Source: Kofleriaceae bacterium
GTDB lineage: Bacteria > Myxococcota_A > Polyangia > Haliangiales > Haliangiaceae
Direction: 5' to 3'
Length of the DNA: 64,000 nucleotides
NCBI GenBank assembly: GCA_020633495.1
Contig: JACKDR010000009.1
Span: forward strand, 1-64,000
Part shown: positions 9,842 to 19,747 of the stretch, piece after piece
Layout of the letters: each line of letters begins with the position of its first letter
Position numbering within the stretch: position 1 is the stretch's first letter
Translations under genes and position numbers: made by a program
Notes under the pieces: model-generated
What the model saw: only the letters and a program-made list of their open reading frames with translations
Databases searched by the model: none
Told to the model about the DNA's origin: nothing

Positions 9842-12127
9842 ATGAGTACGCCCGAGATCCCCCGCGCGGAGGTCGTCAAGGACGGTCCCGCGCACACGCC
9901 GTTCGTGGCGCCCGAGACCCAGATGCGCGAGCTCACGGTTCGCGCCCTGGTCATGGGCTCCGTGCTCGGCATCGTCTTCGCGCTGTCGTCGGTCTACCTC
10001 GGCCTCAAGGTCGGGTTGACCGTGTCGGCGTCGATCCCGGTGGCGGTGCTGTCGATCACGCTGTTCCGGTGGCTGCGCCTCAACGGCAACATCCTCGAGA
10101 ACAACATCGTCCAGACCACCGGCTCGGCCGGCGAGTCGCTGGCCGCCGGCGTCGCGTTCACGCTGCCGTCGCTGCTGCTCATGGGCTTCGACCTCGAGCT
10201 GATCCGGGTGCTGCTGGTGGCGCTGCTCGGCGGCCTGATCGGCGTCCTGATGATGATCCCGCTGCGCCACGGCCTGATCGTCAAGGAGCACGGCAAGCTC
10301 ACCTACCCGGAGGGCACCGCCTGCGCCGACGTGCTGATCGTCGGCGAGAAGGGCGGCACCGAGGCCACCCACGTCTTCACCGGCTTCTTCATCGGCCTCG
10401 CCTACTCGTTCTTCAACCTGGTCACCAAGCTCTGGGCCGACGTCTCCACGATCAAGGCCGAGTTCGGCGGCGCCCTCAAGAAGGCGACGATCGGCTTCGA
10501 GGTGTCGCCGCCCATGCTCGGCGTCGGCTACATCATCGGCCCCAAGGTCTCGGCCAACATGCTCGCCGGCGGTCTGCTCGCGTTCGTCGTGCTGATCCCG
10601 CTGATCGCCACGTTCGGCGGCCCCGAGATCGCGGCGATGGACCCGCACGCGCTGCGCAACCAGTACGTCCTCTACATCGGCGCCGGCGCGGTCGCGACCG
10701 GCGGCTTCATCGCCCTGGGCCGCTCGATCCCGACGATCGTCTCGGCGTTCCGCCGCGGCCTCGGCAGCATCGGCGGCGACGCCGCCCCGGTGAAGCTGCT
10801 GCGCACCGAGCGCGACCTGTCGATGAAGATCGTCCTGGGCGGCTCGGCGGCCCTGGCGGTCGCGATCTTCGCGGCGCCGGTCCTCGACATCAACCTGGTC
10901 ACCGCGGTCCTGGTCATCCTGTTCGGCTTCTTCTTCGTCACCGTGTCGAGCCGGATCACCGGCGAGATCGGGTCGTCGTCGAACCCGATCTCCGGCATGA
11001 CGATCGCGACGCTGCTCTTGACCTGCGGCCTGTTCGTCCTGGTCGGCTGGAAGGGCGTCGGCTACAAGGCGATGGCGCTGACCACCGCCGCGCTGGTGTG
11101 CGTCGCCGCCTCCAACGGCGGCACGATCTCGCAGGACCTCAAGACCGGCTACCTGGTGGGCGCGACGCCGCGGCTGCAGCAGATCGCGATCCTGGTCGGC
11201 GTCGTCACCAGCGCGATCGTCATCGGCTTCACGCTGCTGTGGCTCAACGAGTCGGCGACCACCAACCAGGCGGTCTCGTACCCGGGCTACCACGCCACCG
11301 CGATCAGCGATCAGACCGGCACCGGCCCCGACGGCAAGAGCTACAAGATCGCCTACCTCCAGGACGAGCACATCGAGACCCCGGACGGCACCCCGGTGCC
11401 GCGCGGCAAGTACCTGGTCGACGACGACGGCTCGCTCGAGTTCCTGGTCGACCCCGGCGTCAGCGGCAGCTACCCGTACGTCCTCGAGGCCGCCAAGGGC
11501 ACCGTGACCGTGCCGCCCGACGCGCCGTCCGAGCTCGGCGTCGATCACCAGAGCTACCGGGTGGTCACCCTCGACGACGAGGTCGGCGGGCTGCGCCCCG
11601 GCCGCTACCTCGCGACCGACGGCGGCGAGGTCAAGTACTACGCCCGGCCCCGCGCCAAGTTCGACGCGCCCAAGGCGCAGCTGTTCCGGCTGATCATCGA
11701 CGGCACGCTCGGCGGCAACCTGCCGTGGGGGCTGGTGCTGATCGGCGTGTTCCTGGCGTTCATCCTCGAGCTGCTCGGGGTGTCGTCGCTGCCGTTCGCG
11801 GTCGGGCTGTACCTGCCGATCGCGACCTCCGGCGGCATCTTCGTCGGCGGCGTCGTGCGCTGGATCGTCGATCGAAAGCGCAAGGGCGAGAGCGCGAGCG
11901 AGGCCGAGTTCTCGCCCGGCATGCTGATGGCGTCGGGCCTGATCGCCGGCGGCGCGATCCTCGGCGTCATCCAGGCCGGCCTGATCTCGGGCGGCATCGA
12001 CCGGGTCTTCGACCTCGGGGGCAGCCTGCCTGCGGTGCTCGCGACCAACGACAGCTGGTGGCCGATGGTGCCGTTCCTGATGATGGCCGCCGGCCTGCTC
12101 TGGGTGGGTCTCAAGCGCAAGGAGTAG
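9842..12127 (+). CDS. OPT-family oligopeptide transporter
   Basis: The protein is about 761 residues with many hydrophobic helices and OPT-family features, such as the N-terminal segment around SSVYLGLKVGLTVSASIPVA and later NLPWGLVLIGVF. It resembles the prokaryotic OPT group (TIGR00733-like), which imports small peptides or metal chelates across the inner membrane. I chose the ATG at 9842; an in-frame TTG 39 nt upstream is less likely. It carries a soluble insertion of about 130 residues (roughly 480-610) before the last helices, with two similar strands, VPRGKYLVDDDG and LRPGRYLATDGG. It is the only transporter in this stretch and the substrate is unknown. Confidence 0.88.
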   Translation: MSTPEIPRAEVVKDGPAHTPFVAPETQMRELTVRALVMGSVLGIVFALSSVYLGLKVGLTVSASIPVAVLSITLFRWLRLNGNILENNIVQTTGSAGESLAAGVAFTLPSLLLMGFDLELIRVLLVALLGGLIGVLMMIPLRHGLIVKEHGKLTYPEGTACADVLIVGEKGGTEATHVFTGFFIGLAYSFFNLVTKLWADVSTIKAEFGGALKKATIGFEVSPPMLGVGYIIGPKVSANMLAGGLLAFVVLIPLIATFGGPEIAAMDPHALRNQYVLYIGAGAVATGGFIALGRSIPTIVSAFRRGLGSIGGDAAPVKLLRTERDLSMKIVLGGSAALAVAIFAAPVLDINLVTAVLVILFGFFFVTVSSRITGEIGSSSNPISGMTIATLLLTCGLFVLVGWKGVGYKAMALTTAALVCVAASNGGTISQDLKTGYLVGATPRLQQIAILVGVVTSAIVIGFTLLWLNESATTNQAVSYPGYHATAISDQTGTGPDGKSYKIAYLQDEHIETPDGTPVPRGKYLVDDDGSLEFLVDPGVSGSYPYVLEAAKGTVTVPPDAPSELGVDHQSYRVVTLDDEVGGLRPGRYLATDGGEVKYYARPRAKFDAPKAQLFRLIIDGTLGGNLPWGLVLIGVFLAFILELLGVSSLPFAVGLYLPIATSGGIFVGGVVRWIVDRKRKGESASEAEFSPGMLMASGLIAGGAILGVIQAGLISGGIDRVFDLGGSLPAVLATNDSWWPMVPFLMMAAGLLWVGLKRKE

Positions 12128-12142
12128 GCGCAGGTGATCCTC

Positions 12143-12173
12143 GGTGACGCGCCCGCGGGTGGGGCGCGTCACC
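12143..12173 (+). terminator. 12-bp perfect-stem hairpin after the OPT gene
   Basis: GGTGACGCGCCC and GGGCGCGTCACC form a perfect 12-bp stem with a 7-nt loop, starting 16 bp after the OPT stop codon. There is no T-tract. The same GTGACG/CGTCAC arm theme recurs elsewhere in the window. Confidence 0.5.
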
Positions 12174-12338
12174 TCCACGGTTGGCGAGCGATGACGCGAC
12201 GATCGCGGTCGCGGCGGCGGCTGGGGACGGGTGCCATGGGGGCGTTTGCCCCAGCTGGTGTCCGGGGTCCCGGACACAGTTATCACCGGCCCTGATCCCG
12301 TGGGAATTCAGGGCTTCCGTCGACGGCGCGGCGCTTGC

Positions 12339-12344
12339 TACGCT
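12339..12344 (+). promoter_or_regulatory. TACGCT -10-like element
   Basis: TACGCT lies 8 nt upstream of the ATG at 12353 with no ribosome binding site between. The spacing fits a -10 box for a leaderless transcript. Confidence 0.45.
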
Positions 12345-12352
12345 GGTAGACG

Positions 12353-13510
12353 ATGCGGCACTTCCAGCTCCTAGGTTCGCTTCTCCTGGCGACGGGCGGG
12401 CTCCTCGCCGCCGCCTGCGGCAACAGCAACGGCCACGGCCCCTGCGTCGGCGTCGACCCCAACCCGGTCTGCGGCCAGGCCTGCGACGCGGTCGCCAACC
12501 CCTGCCCCACCGGCTTCTTCTGCGCCGCCGACGGCACCTGCTACGCCGAGTGCTCGCCCGGCGGCGCCGGCTGCGGCGACAACGAGGTCTGCACGATCGA
12601 CGGCGTCTGCGAGGCGCTGGTCGACGCCGACTGCCCCAACGTCACGCTCGACACCTCGCGCACGACCCCGACCGTCCAGCTGCTGATCGACCAGTCCGGC
12701 AGCATGACGTCGTCGTTCGGCAACACCGACCGGTGGAGCGCGATGGTCGACGCCCTGGTCGACGCCATGGACGGCGTCGTCACCAACACGCAGGGCTCGG
12801 TGATCTTCGGCGCCAGCCTGTACACCTACGACGAGAACGTCGACCAGACCTGCCCGCGGATCACCGGCGTGCCGCGCGCGCTCAACAACCTGGCCGCGAT
12901 CCGCACGCTGCTGCAGAACAACCAGCCGCAGTCCGACACCCCGACCGGCGACTCGATCGACGTCATCGTCGACGACTTCATGGCCAACCCGCCGGCGCCC
13001 AACTCGCCGCCGATCATCATCCTCGCGACCGACGGCGAGCCCGACACCTGCGAGCAGCCCAACCCGCAGAACGGCCAGGCCGAGGCGATCGCCGCCGCCA
13101 AGCGCGCCTACACCAACGGCATCCGGCTGTACATCCTCGGCGTGTCGAGCGACGTCGGGACGCCGCACCTGCAGGACATGGCCAACGCCGGCGTCGGCAA
13201 CGACCCGCAGCAGTCCGGCACCGACGCGCCGTACTTCACCGCCAACTCGCCCGCCGAGCTGGCGTCGCAGCTGCAGCAGATCGTCGGCGGCGTGCTGTCG
13301 TGCGAGCTCAACCTCGACGGCGCCATCGACCCGGCCCAGGTCGGCAACGGCGACGTCGAGCTCAACGGCGTCAGCCTGACCTTCGGCACCGACTGGGAGC
13401 TCGTCGACTCCGACACGATCCGCCTGATCGGTCAGGCCTGCGACGACCTGCTCGGTGACTCCAACGCCAACGTGACCGCGACCTTCCCGTGCGGGGTGGT
13501 CGTGAATTGA
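12353..13510 (+). CDS. VWA-domain lipoprotein
   Basis: The 385-residue protein has a lipoprotein signal with Cys22 after LAAA. A Cys-rich segment follows (about residues 30-95), similar to the Cys-rich modules of many myxobacterial surface proteins. It then has a von Willebrand factor A domain with the MIDAS residues in DQSGSMTS (from residue 113), the Thr in DTPTGDS and the Asp in ATDGEPD. Such proteins bind divalent metal and mediate adhesion or complex assembly at the cell surface. A strong terminator 55 bp downstream indicates a single-gene unit. Confidence 0.9.
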   Translation: MRHFQLLGSLLLATGGLLAAACGNSNGHGPCVGVDPNPVCGQACDAVANPCPTGFFCAADGTCYAECSPGGAGCGDNEVCTIDGVCEALVDADCPNVTLDTSRTTPTVQLLIDQSGSMTSSFGNTDRWSAMVDALVDAMDGVVTNTQGSVIFGASLYTYDENVDQTCPRITGVPRALNNLAAIRTLLQNNQPQSDTPTGDSIDVIVDDFMANPPAPNSPPIIILATDGEPDTCEQPNPQNGQAEAIAAAKRAYTNGIRLYILGVSSDVGTPHLQDMANAGVGNDPQQSGTDAPYFTANSPAELASQLQQIVGGVLSCELNLDGAIDPAQVGNGDVELNGVSLTFGTDWELVDSDTIRLIGQACDDLLGDSNANVTATFPCGVVVN

Positions 13511-13564
13511 AGACGTCCCGGTAGTACCCCCACCCCCCCGGGCAGCACCCGCTGCCAAACCCCC

Positions 13565-13601
13565 GCGGCCCCTCCATACCCTGGAGGGGCCGCCCTTTTT
13601 T
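13565..13601 (+). terminator. Rho-independent terminator
   Basis: An 11-bp perfect stem (GCGGCCCCTCC / GGAGGGGCCGC) with a 7-nt loop is followed by CC and six T residues. It is the clearest intrinsic terminator in the window and closes the VWA gene. Confidence 0.85.
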
Positions 13602-13655
13602 GGGGTCGACCGTCGGCCGGGTAGACACGCCGCGCCGCGCGGCCTATCAAGCGGC

Positions 13656-14456
13656 ATGACCTCCATCGCCGTCGTCACCGGGGCCGGCCGCGGCCTGGGC
13701 CGCCTGATCGCCGAGCGCCTCGCCGCGCGCGGGCTCGCCGTGCTGTGCACCGACATCGACGGCGACGCCGCCGCCGCGACCGCCACCGCGATCGGCGGCG
13801 GCGCGTGGTCGATGGTCCACGACGTCCGCGACCCCGACGCGCACCGGGCGGTCGCCGCCGCCGCCGCCGCACGCGGCCCGGTCGCCGCGTGGGTCAACAA
13901 CGCCGGCGTGCTCGCGGTCGGGCTGACCTGGGAGCAGGACGACGCCACGATCCGGCGCATGGTCGAGGTCGACCTGCTGGGCGTCATCTGGGGCGCGCGC
14001 GCCGCGATCGACGTCATGCGCGCCGACGGCGGCCACCTGATCAACATCGCGTCGATCTCGTCGCTGGTGCCGGCGCCCGGGCTCGCGGTCTACGGCGCCA
14101 CCAAGCACGCGGTGCTCGGGTTCTCGACCAGCCTGCAGGGCGACCTCGATCGCGCCGGCGTCGCGATCAAGGTCTCGGCGGTGTGCCCCGACGCCATGGA
14201 GACCGACATGGTCAAGGGCGTCGCCCACGACGACGCGTCGAGCATCCTGTTCTCGGCGGGCGGCAAGATGCTGCGCGCCGAGGACGTCGCCGACGCCACC
14301 GTGGCGCTGCTCGACCGGCCGCGCCTGGTCACGGTGCTGCCGCGCGCCCGCGCCGCGCTGGTCCACGCCTTCCGCGCCTTCCCCGGCCTCGAGCTCAAGG
14401 TGCTCGAGCGGTTCCACCGGGTCGGCCAGAAGGTCCGCGCCCGCCGCGGGCCGTGA
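13656..14456 (+). CDS. Short-chain dehydrogenase/reductase (SDR)
   Basis: The 266-residue classical SDR has the cofactor loop TGAGRGLG at residues 8-15, NNAG at 81-84 and the catalytic Tyr146-x-x-x-Lys150 in VYGATK, with the Ser in SISSL just before. It should use NAD(P)H on an unknown alcohol or ketone. An Asp in 'CTDIDGD' after the second strand suggests NAD(H) preference, by analogy. TATCAA lies 5 nt before the ATG, with no ribosome binding site. It is convergent with the SIMPL gene, with 3 bp between the stops, so no shared pathway is implied. Confidence 0.92.
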   Translation: MTSIAVVTGAGRGLGRLIAERLAARGLAVLCTDIDGDAAAATATAIGGGAWSMVHDVRDPDAHRAVAAAAAARGPVAAWVNNAGVLAVGLTWEQDDATIRRMVEVDLLGVIWGARAAIDVMRADGGHLINIASISSLVPAPGLAVYGATKHAVLGFSTSLQGDLDRAGVAIKVSAVCPDAMETDMVKGVAHDDASSILFSAGGKMLRAEDVADATVALLDRPRLVTVLPRARAALVHAFRAFPGLELKVLERFHRVGQKVRARRGP

Positions 14457-14459
14457 CCG

Positions 14460-15233
14460 CTAGCGCAGCGCGTAGGTGACGTTGACCGTCAGCGTCAACG
14501 CCTGCAGGTCGCCGTGCGGGCCGCGGTCCGGCAGCGGCTGGGCGCTGTAGACGTTCTCGACCGGCGGCGCCCAGCCGCCCCACGCCGGGCCCGTGCTCTC
14601 GGCGACCTGCTGGACGTCGCCGAGGGTGGCGCCGAGCGCGGCGACGGTCTGCGTGGCCTTGTCCTTGACGGCGGCGAGGGCCAGGTCGCGAACCTGGCGC
14701 TTGAGCGCGGGCAGGTCGTGGTGGCGGAACGAGGTCGACATGTCGGTGACGCCGGCGTCGGCGCCGACGTCCATGATCGCGCCGATCAGGTCGAAGTCGC
14801 GGGTCGACGCGGTCAGCGTGATCGACGCGGCGTAGCCGCGCCGCCGGCCGGTGTCCGGCTCCCAGGTCGGCGAGATCGACAGCTGCGACAGCGCGATGTC
14901 GGCGTCGACCAGGCCGAGCTTGCGGAGCGCGGCGTCGAGCTTGCGCTGGCGGCCACGGGCGGCCTCGACCGCGGCCTTGGGGCGCGACGCCTCGCCGGTG
15001 ACGGACAGGACGACGTCGGCGACGTCGGGGACGACGTCGAGCGTGGCGGTGCCGCTGACCGCGAGCGTCCGCGGCGGCGGCTCGGCGCCGGCGTGGCCGG
15101 GACCGCCGCCGCAGCACGGCGCCGGGGACGACGCCGCGGGCTCGCGGCACGCGGCGGCGAGGCCGGCGAGCGCGAGCGCGAGCGCGGTGGCGAGGACGAA
15201 GGGGCGGTCCGGACGAGCGAAGGGGCGTTGCAT
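14460..15233 (-). CDS. SIMPL-domain (DUF541) lipoprotein
   Basis: The 257-residue protein has a lipoprotein leader ending ALAGLAAAC, a Cys-rich patch and then a SIMPL/DUF541 domain starting at GTATLDVVPDVADV. It contains the internal segment RGYAASITLTAS and the C-terminal segment ALTLTVNVTYALR. SIMPL proteins are periplasmic or membrane-associated oligomers of poorly known function; some bind lipopeptides or metals. An AAGGAG site precedes the ATG. It lies downstream of another minus-strand lipoprotein gene, with a GC palindrome between them. Confidence 0.85.
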   Translation of the reverse strand: MQRPFARPDRPFVLATALALALAGLAAACREPAASSPAPCCGGGPGHAGAEPPPRTLAVSGTATLDVVPDVADVVLSVTGEASRPKAAVEAARGRQRKLDAALRKLGLVDADIALSQLSISPTWEPDTGRRRGYAASITLTASTRDFDLIGAIMDVGADAGVTDMSTSFRHHDLPALKRQVRDLALAAVKDKATQTVAALGATLGDVQQVAESTGPAWGGWAPPVENVYSAQPLPDRGPHGDLQALTLTVNVTYALR

Positions 15234-15278
15234 GGGATCTCCTTTGCCCCATGGAACGCCCCTCGTGGCGCGCGGGAT

Positions 15279-15300
15279 GCCGCGGCGCGCGCGCCGCGGC
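15279..15300 (-). terminator. 22-bp perfect GC palindrome
   Basis: GCCGCGGCGC, two central bases, then GCGCCGCGGC form a perfect palindrome between two minus-strand lipoprotein genes, about 22 bp after the stop of the upstream one. There is no T-run. Confidence 0.4.
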
Positions 15301-15322
15301 GATCCCTTACCTCGCCGTTACG

Positions 15323-16513
15323 TCAGTTGACGTCGACCGGCGCGCAGGTCGAGACGCCGGCGCCGACGATGATGTACGGCAGGTTCTGCTGCACGACGCC
15401 CTCGTAGGTGCCGGTCTGGCGGTCGATGCGGCGCACCGTCGAGTTGTCGCTGAAGCCGTCGTTGGTGGTGACGAACAGGTAGAACTTGCCGCCCCACTGC
15501 GCGAACGCCCACGCCGACACCGTGCCGCCGAGGCCGCCGGGGATCGCCATCTGGTTGCCCATCGCGGCGCCGCTGGCCTTGTCGATCTGCTGGACGAACG
15601 CGCTGCTGACGCCCGGGTAGAACCCGAACAGCTCGGCGTTGCCGGTGCCGGTGAACTCCGGCGAGTACTCGCCGGTGTTGGGCAAGTTGCCGAGGGTCAC
15701 CGGCTGCAGCGACGTCGGGTCGACGTAGCCGAAGATGCCGCCCGGATCGGCGGTGACGTTGCCGCCGCCGATGTAGAGCTTCTCGTCGGCGCCACCGGCG
15801 ACGTCGGTCACGAAGCCCATGCCGAACAGGTGCCAGTTGTTGCTCTCGGGCGGGAACGAGGTGGCGACGCAGCTGGTCGGGTTGTTGACGTCGACCTTGA
15901 AGACCTCGCCGCTGGTGTAGAGCACCCAGGCCTGGCCGTCGCGATCGACCGACATCGAGAACGGCGTGACGTCGCCGAGCCAGCCGCTGACCGGGGTCGC
16001 CGCCGCCGGGCAGTTGAGGGTGCCGAGGACCGTGAACGGGTCCTGGGCCGTGCCGATCTTGCGCGGGTCGTAGCTGAGCAGGCGGTAGGTGTCGTCGACG
16101 ACGTAGATCAGGTCGACGCCGTCGGCGGTGCAGTCGCGGCTGCAGGTGCCGCCCGAGCAGGTCGTGCCCTCGGCGCAGGTCTCGACGGTGCTGCCGTAGG
16201 TGCCGTCGCCGTTGCAGGTGACGACGTCGTTGCCGTTGCAGGCGTTGCCGCCGCCCGGGTCGCACTGGATGCAGCCGCCGAGGTCGAGGTTGCAGGCGCC
16301 CTCGCAGGTGTCGCCGGTGACGAACGTGCCGTTGTCGCAGACCTGCAGCAGGTTGCCGACGCAGCGCTGCTCGGTGCCGGTGCAGTCGCTGGCGTCGTCG
16401 CCGACGACGTCGTCGTTGCCGCCCGAGGGGCCGCAGGCGACCAGCGCGCCGCCGAGGCCGGCGACCAGCACGAGCACCGACAGCGGCGCGAAGACAGAAC
16501 GGTGAGAGCGCAT
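15323..16513 (-). CDS. Cys-rich lipoprotein of unknown function
   Basis: About 396 residues. I chose the ATG at 16513 because an AGGAGGT site lies just upstream; the signal then reads straight into a lipobox (GGALVAC). A Cys-rich N-terminal module (about residues 30-120, including CSGGTCSRDC) resembles modules seen in other lipoproteins of this window. It is followed by about 270 residues of repeated beta-strand character (for example LYTSGEVFKV and KFYLFVTTNDG) that may form a beta-propeller. No catalytic residues are recognised. It is probably attached to the cell surface. Confidence 0.8.
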   Translation of the reverse strand: MRSHRSVFAPLSVLVLVAGLGGALVACGPSGGNDDVVGDDASDCTGTEQRCVGNLLQVCDNGTFVTGDTCEGACNLDLGGCIQCDPGGGNACNGNDVVTCNGDGTYGSTVETCAEGTTCSGGTCSRDCTADGVDLIYVVDDTYRLLSYDPRKIGTAQDPFTVLGTLNCPAAATPVSGWLGDVTPFSMSVDRDGQAWVLYTSGEVFKVDVNNPTSCVATSFPPESNNWHLFGMGFVTDVAGGADEKLYIGGGNVTADPGGIFGYVDPTSLQPVTLGNLPNTGEYSPEFTGTGNAELFGFYPGVSSAFVQQIDKASGAAMGNQMAIPGGLGGTVSAWAFAQWGGKFYLFVTTNDGFSDNSTVRRIDRQTGTYEGVVQQNLPYIIVGAGVSTCAPVDVN

Positions 16514-16620
16514 CGAGACCTCCTGATCCGGTGACCCGCGCACCGGGGAGGCGACGAGTCTGCAGCTTACCTACCGCAGATCGGACCTCGGGCGGAAGGG
16601 CCCGGATCACCCCGGGGCCG

Positions 16621-16638
16621 CCGGCGCCGCGGCGCCGG
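16621..16638 (-). terminator. 18-bp perfect palindrome after the sigma/FecR operon
   Basis: CCGGCGCCGCGGCGCCGG is a perfect palindrome immediately downstream of the stop used by the TPR frame of the FecR gene. Its position supports that frame as the real 3' end. There is no T-run. Confidence 0.35.
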
Positions 16639-16642
16639 GCCG

Positions 16643-17993
<1,351 letters not shown>

Positions 17994-17997
<4 letters not shown>

Positions 17998-18590
17998 CGG
18001 CCGCCTCCTTCCAGGGCGCGGCGCAGCGCCTTGCGGGCGTCGTGGAGCCGACGCCACACCGTGCCCTCGCGCAGCCCCAGCGCGCGCGCCACCTCGACCC
18101 CGGGGATCTCCTCGACGTCGCACAGCACGAAGACCTCGCGCAGCTCGTGGGACAGGCCCGCCATCGCGGCGCCGATCCGGTCGACCATCTGGCGACGCAT
18201 CAGCGCGTCGTCGGGCGCGCGCCCGGCCGGCGCGGGCCGCGGCACCGCGGCCAGGTCGGCGAGCGCGGCGCGACGCCGGCCCTCGTCGCGGGCGCGCCGC
18301 CGCACCAGGTTGGCGGCGATGCCGAAGATCCAGGTGCGCACCGCGGCGCCGCCGCGGAACCGGGACGCGCTCCGCCACACCTCGACGAACGTGCCCTGCG
18401 CCAGATCGTCGAGCTCGGCGGCGCCGCCGCGCGACATCCGGCCCAGGAACCGCCACAGCGCCTCGTGGTGGCGATCGAACAGCGTGCCCAGCGCGGCGGC
18501 GTCGCCGAGCGCGCAGGCCGCGACCAGCGCCTCGTCGGAGACCGCCTCGGTGGTGGTCGGGGCGCGGCGCAACGGGATGACCTCCCCCAT
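17994..18590 (-). CDS. ECF-type RNA polymerase sigma factor
   Basis: 198 residues. Region 2 is recognisable in LFDRHHEALWRFLGRM and DDLAQGTFVEVWRSASRFRG with the helix RTWIFGIAANLVRRRARDE. Region 4 is recognisable in LSHELREVFVLCDVEEIPG and VARALGLREGTVWRRLH. The ATG at 18590 (MGEVIPLRR) is chosen because sigma homology starts soon after. The stop overlaps the start of the FecR gene. It follows the exported-protein gene by 35 bp, so it is in the third position of a four-gene unit. This suggests it regulates its own operon and perhaps envelope genes elsewhere. Confidence 0.92.
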
Positions 18591-18625
18591 GCGGGGCACG
18601 CCGGCGACCGGGGTCCGCGCCGGCT

Positions 18626-19747
18626 TCACGGCAGCGCTCCCCGGACCCCGACGGCGACGGTCCAGACCCGGCCGGGCTCGCCGGGCAGATCGAGCAGCGG
18701 ATCGCCCGGCGCGACCGGCACGGTCGCGGGATCGAACGGCGTCGCCGCGAAGTCGTGGACGTGGCGCGCGGTGTGGGCGCCGGGCGCGGCCTCGAGGCCG
18801 ACGCGGGCGTCGAGGGACAGCCAGCCGGCCAGCGGCACCGACGCGCCGAGCGCGCCGCCGAGCCGGGGCGCGATCGTGCGCGCCGCGAAGTTGTCGCCGA
18901 TGGCGAGCGGGGTGTCGCCGCACGGCGTGTTGCCGGCGGGGTCGGTGGGATCCGGGGTCAGGCACGGACCGCTCGCCTCGTGGCGGCGGGTCCAGGTCAC
19001 GCCGGCGCCGGCCCACGCCTGCGGCTGCACGATCACGCGCGCGATCGGGATCGCCAGCGCCGCGGTCGCGGCCACCACCGTCGACGATCGGTCGTAGGCG
19101 GTGAGCCCGCCGGTGTCGCTGTAGGCGCCGTTGCGGACGTGGCGCGCGGCGACGCCGACGCACAGCGCGCCCACGCGCAGGCACGCGTCGCCGCCGACGC
19201 CGTCCCAGTGGCTGCCGTCGGGGGCGAGGTCGCGCACCGCGGCGACCGCGACCGTGGTCGTGCGCCACCAGCGACGCGTCGGCCGCGGCGACGCCGCGGC
19301 GGCGAGCTCGGAGGTCGACGGCGGGGTCGCGGCGGCGACCCGCGCGGGCGCCGGCGCGGCCGCCGCGGCCGGCGGCGACGGCGGGATCGCCCACAGCGGC
19401 GCGTCGTCGGCGTGGACCCAGGAGTCGATCCACGCCGCGGCGGTGCGGGCGTCGGCGACGACGCGGCCCTCGATGCGGCCGTGCGCGTCGCGGACCGAGA
19501 CCGCGACGCCCGCGGCGTCGCGCGCCACCGCGGCGCGGACCGGCGGGCAGGCGCCGTCGACGTCGCCGTTGACGACGCCCAGCGACGCCAGCGCGACCGC
19601 GACCTCGTACGCGATGTCCGCGTCACCGGACAGCTCGGCCGCGGCCAGGCAGTCGGCGGCGGCGGGCGCGGCGCGCAGCCCGAGCACGACGACCCCGGCG
19701 ACCGCGGAGGTCGCCAGGGCCGCGGCACGATGGGCCGACCGGGTCAC
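18626..19747 (-). CDS. Exported barrel-like protein of the sigma/FecR operon
   Basis: About 373 residues from the GTG at 19747, which overlaps the stop of the Cys-rich gene (GTGA) and has GGGAGG upstream. A signal peptide ends near AAPAAADC. An N-terminal domain with two or three Cys is followed by an Ala/Pro linker. The C-terminal half has alternating strands (AARHVRNGAYSDTGGL, IARVIVQPQAWAGAGVTW, LSLDARVGLEAAPGAHTARH), like a small outer-membrane barrel. It ends in Leu-Pro rather than the usual aromatic residue. This architecture (periplasmic domain plus predicted barrel, next to a sigma factor and FecR) recurs in myxobacteria, but I cannot name the family. Confidence 0.7.
   Translation of the reverse strand: MTRSAHRAAALATSAVAGVVVLGLRAAPAAADCLAAAELSGDADIAYEVAVALASLGVVNGDVDGACPPVRAAVARDAAGVAVSVRDAHGRIEGRVVADARTAAAWIDSWVHADDAPLWAIPPSPPAAAAAPAPARVAAATPPSTSELAAAASPRPTRRWWRTTTVAVAAVRDLAPDGSHWDGVGGDACLRVGALCVGVAARHVRNGAYSDTGGLTAYDRSSTVVAATAALAIPIARVIVQPQAWAGAGVTWTRRHEASGPCLTPDPTDPAGNTPCGDTPLAIGDNFAARTIAPRLGGALGASVPLAGWLSLDARVGLEAAPGAHTARHVHDFAATPFDPATVPVAPGDPLLDLPGEPGRVWTVAVGVRGALP

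Noticed and set aside
3569..12286. A minus-strand open frame of about 2900 codons opposite the A2M and OPT genes
   Set aside because: It is antisense to two well-supported genes, is full of low-complexity Arg/Asp/Gly/Val, and follows from the extreme third-position GC of the plus-strand genes.
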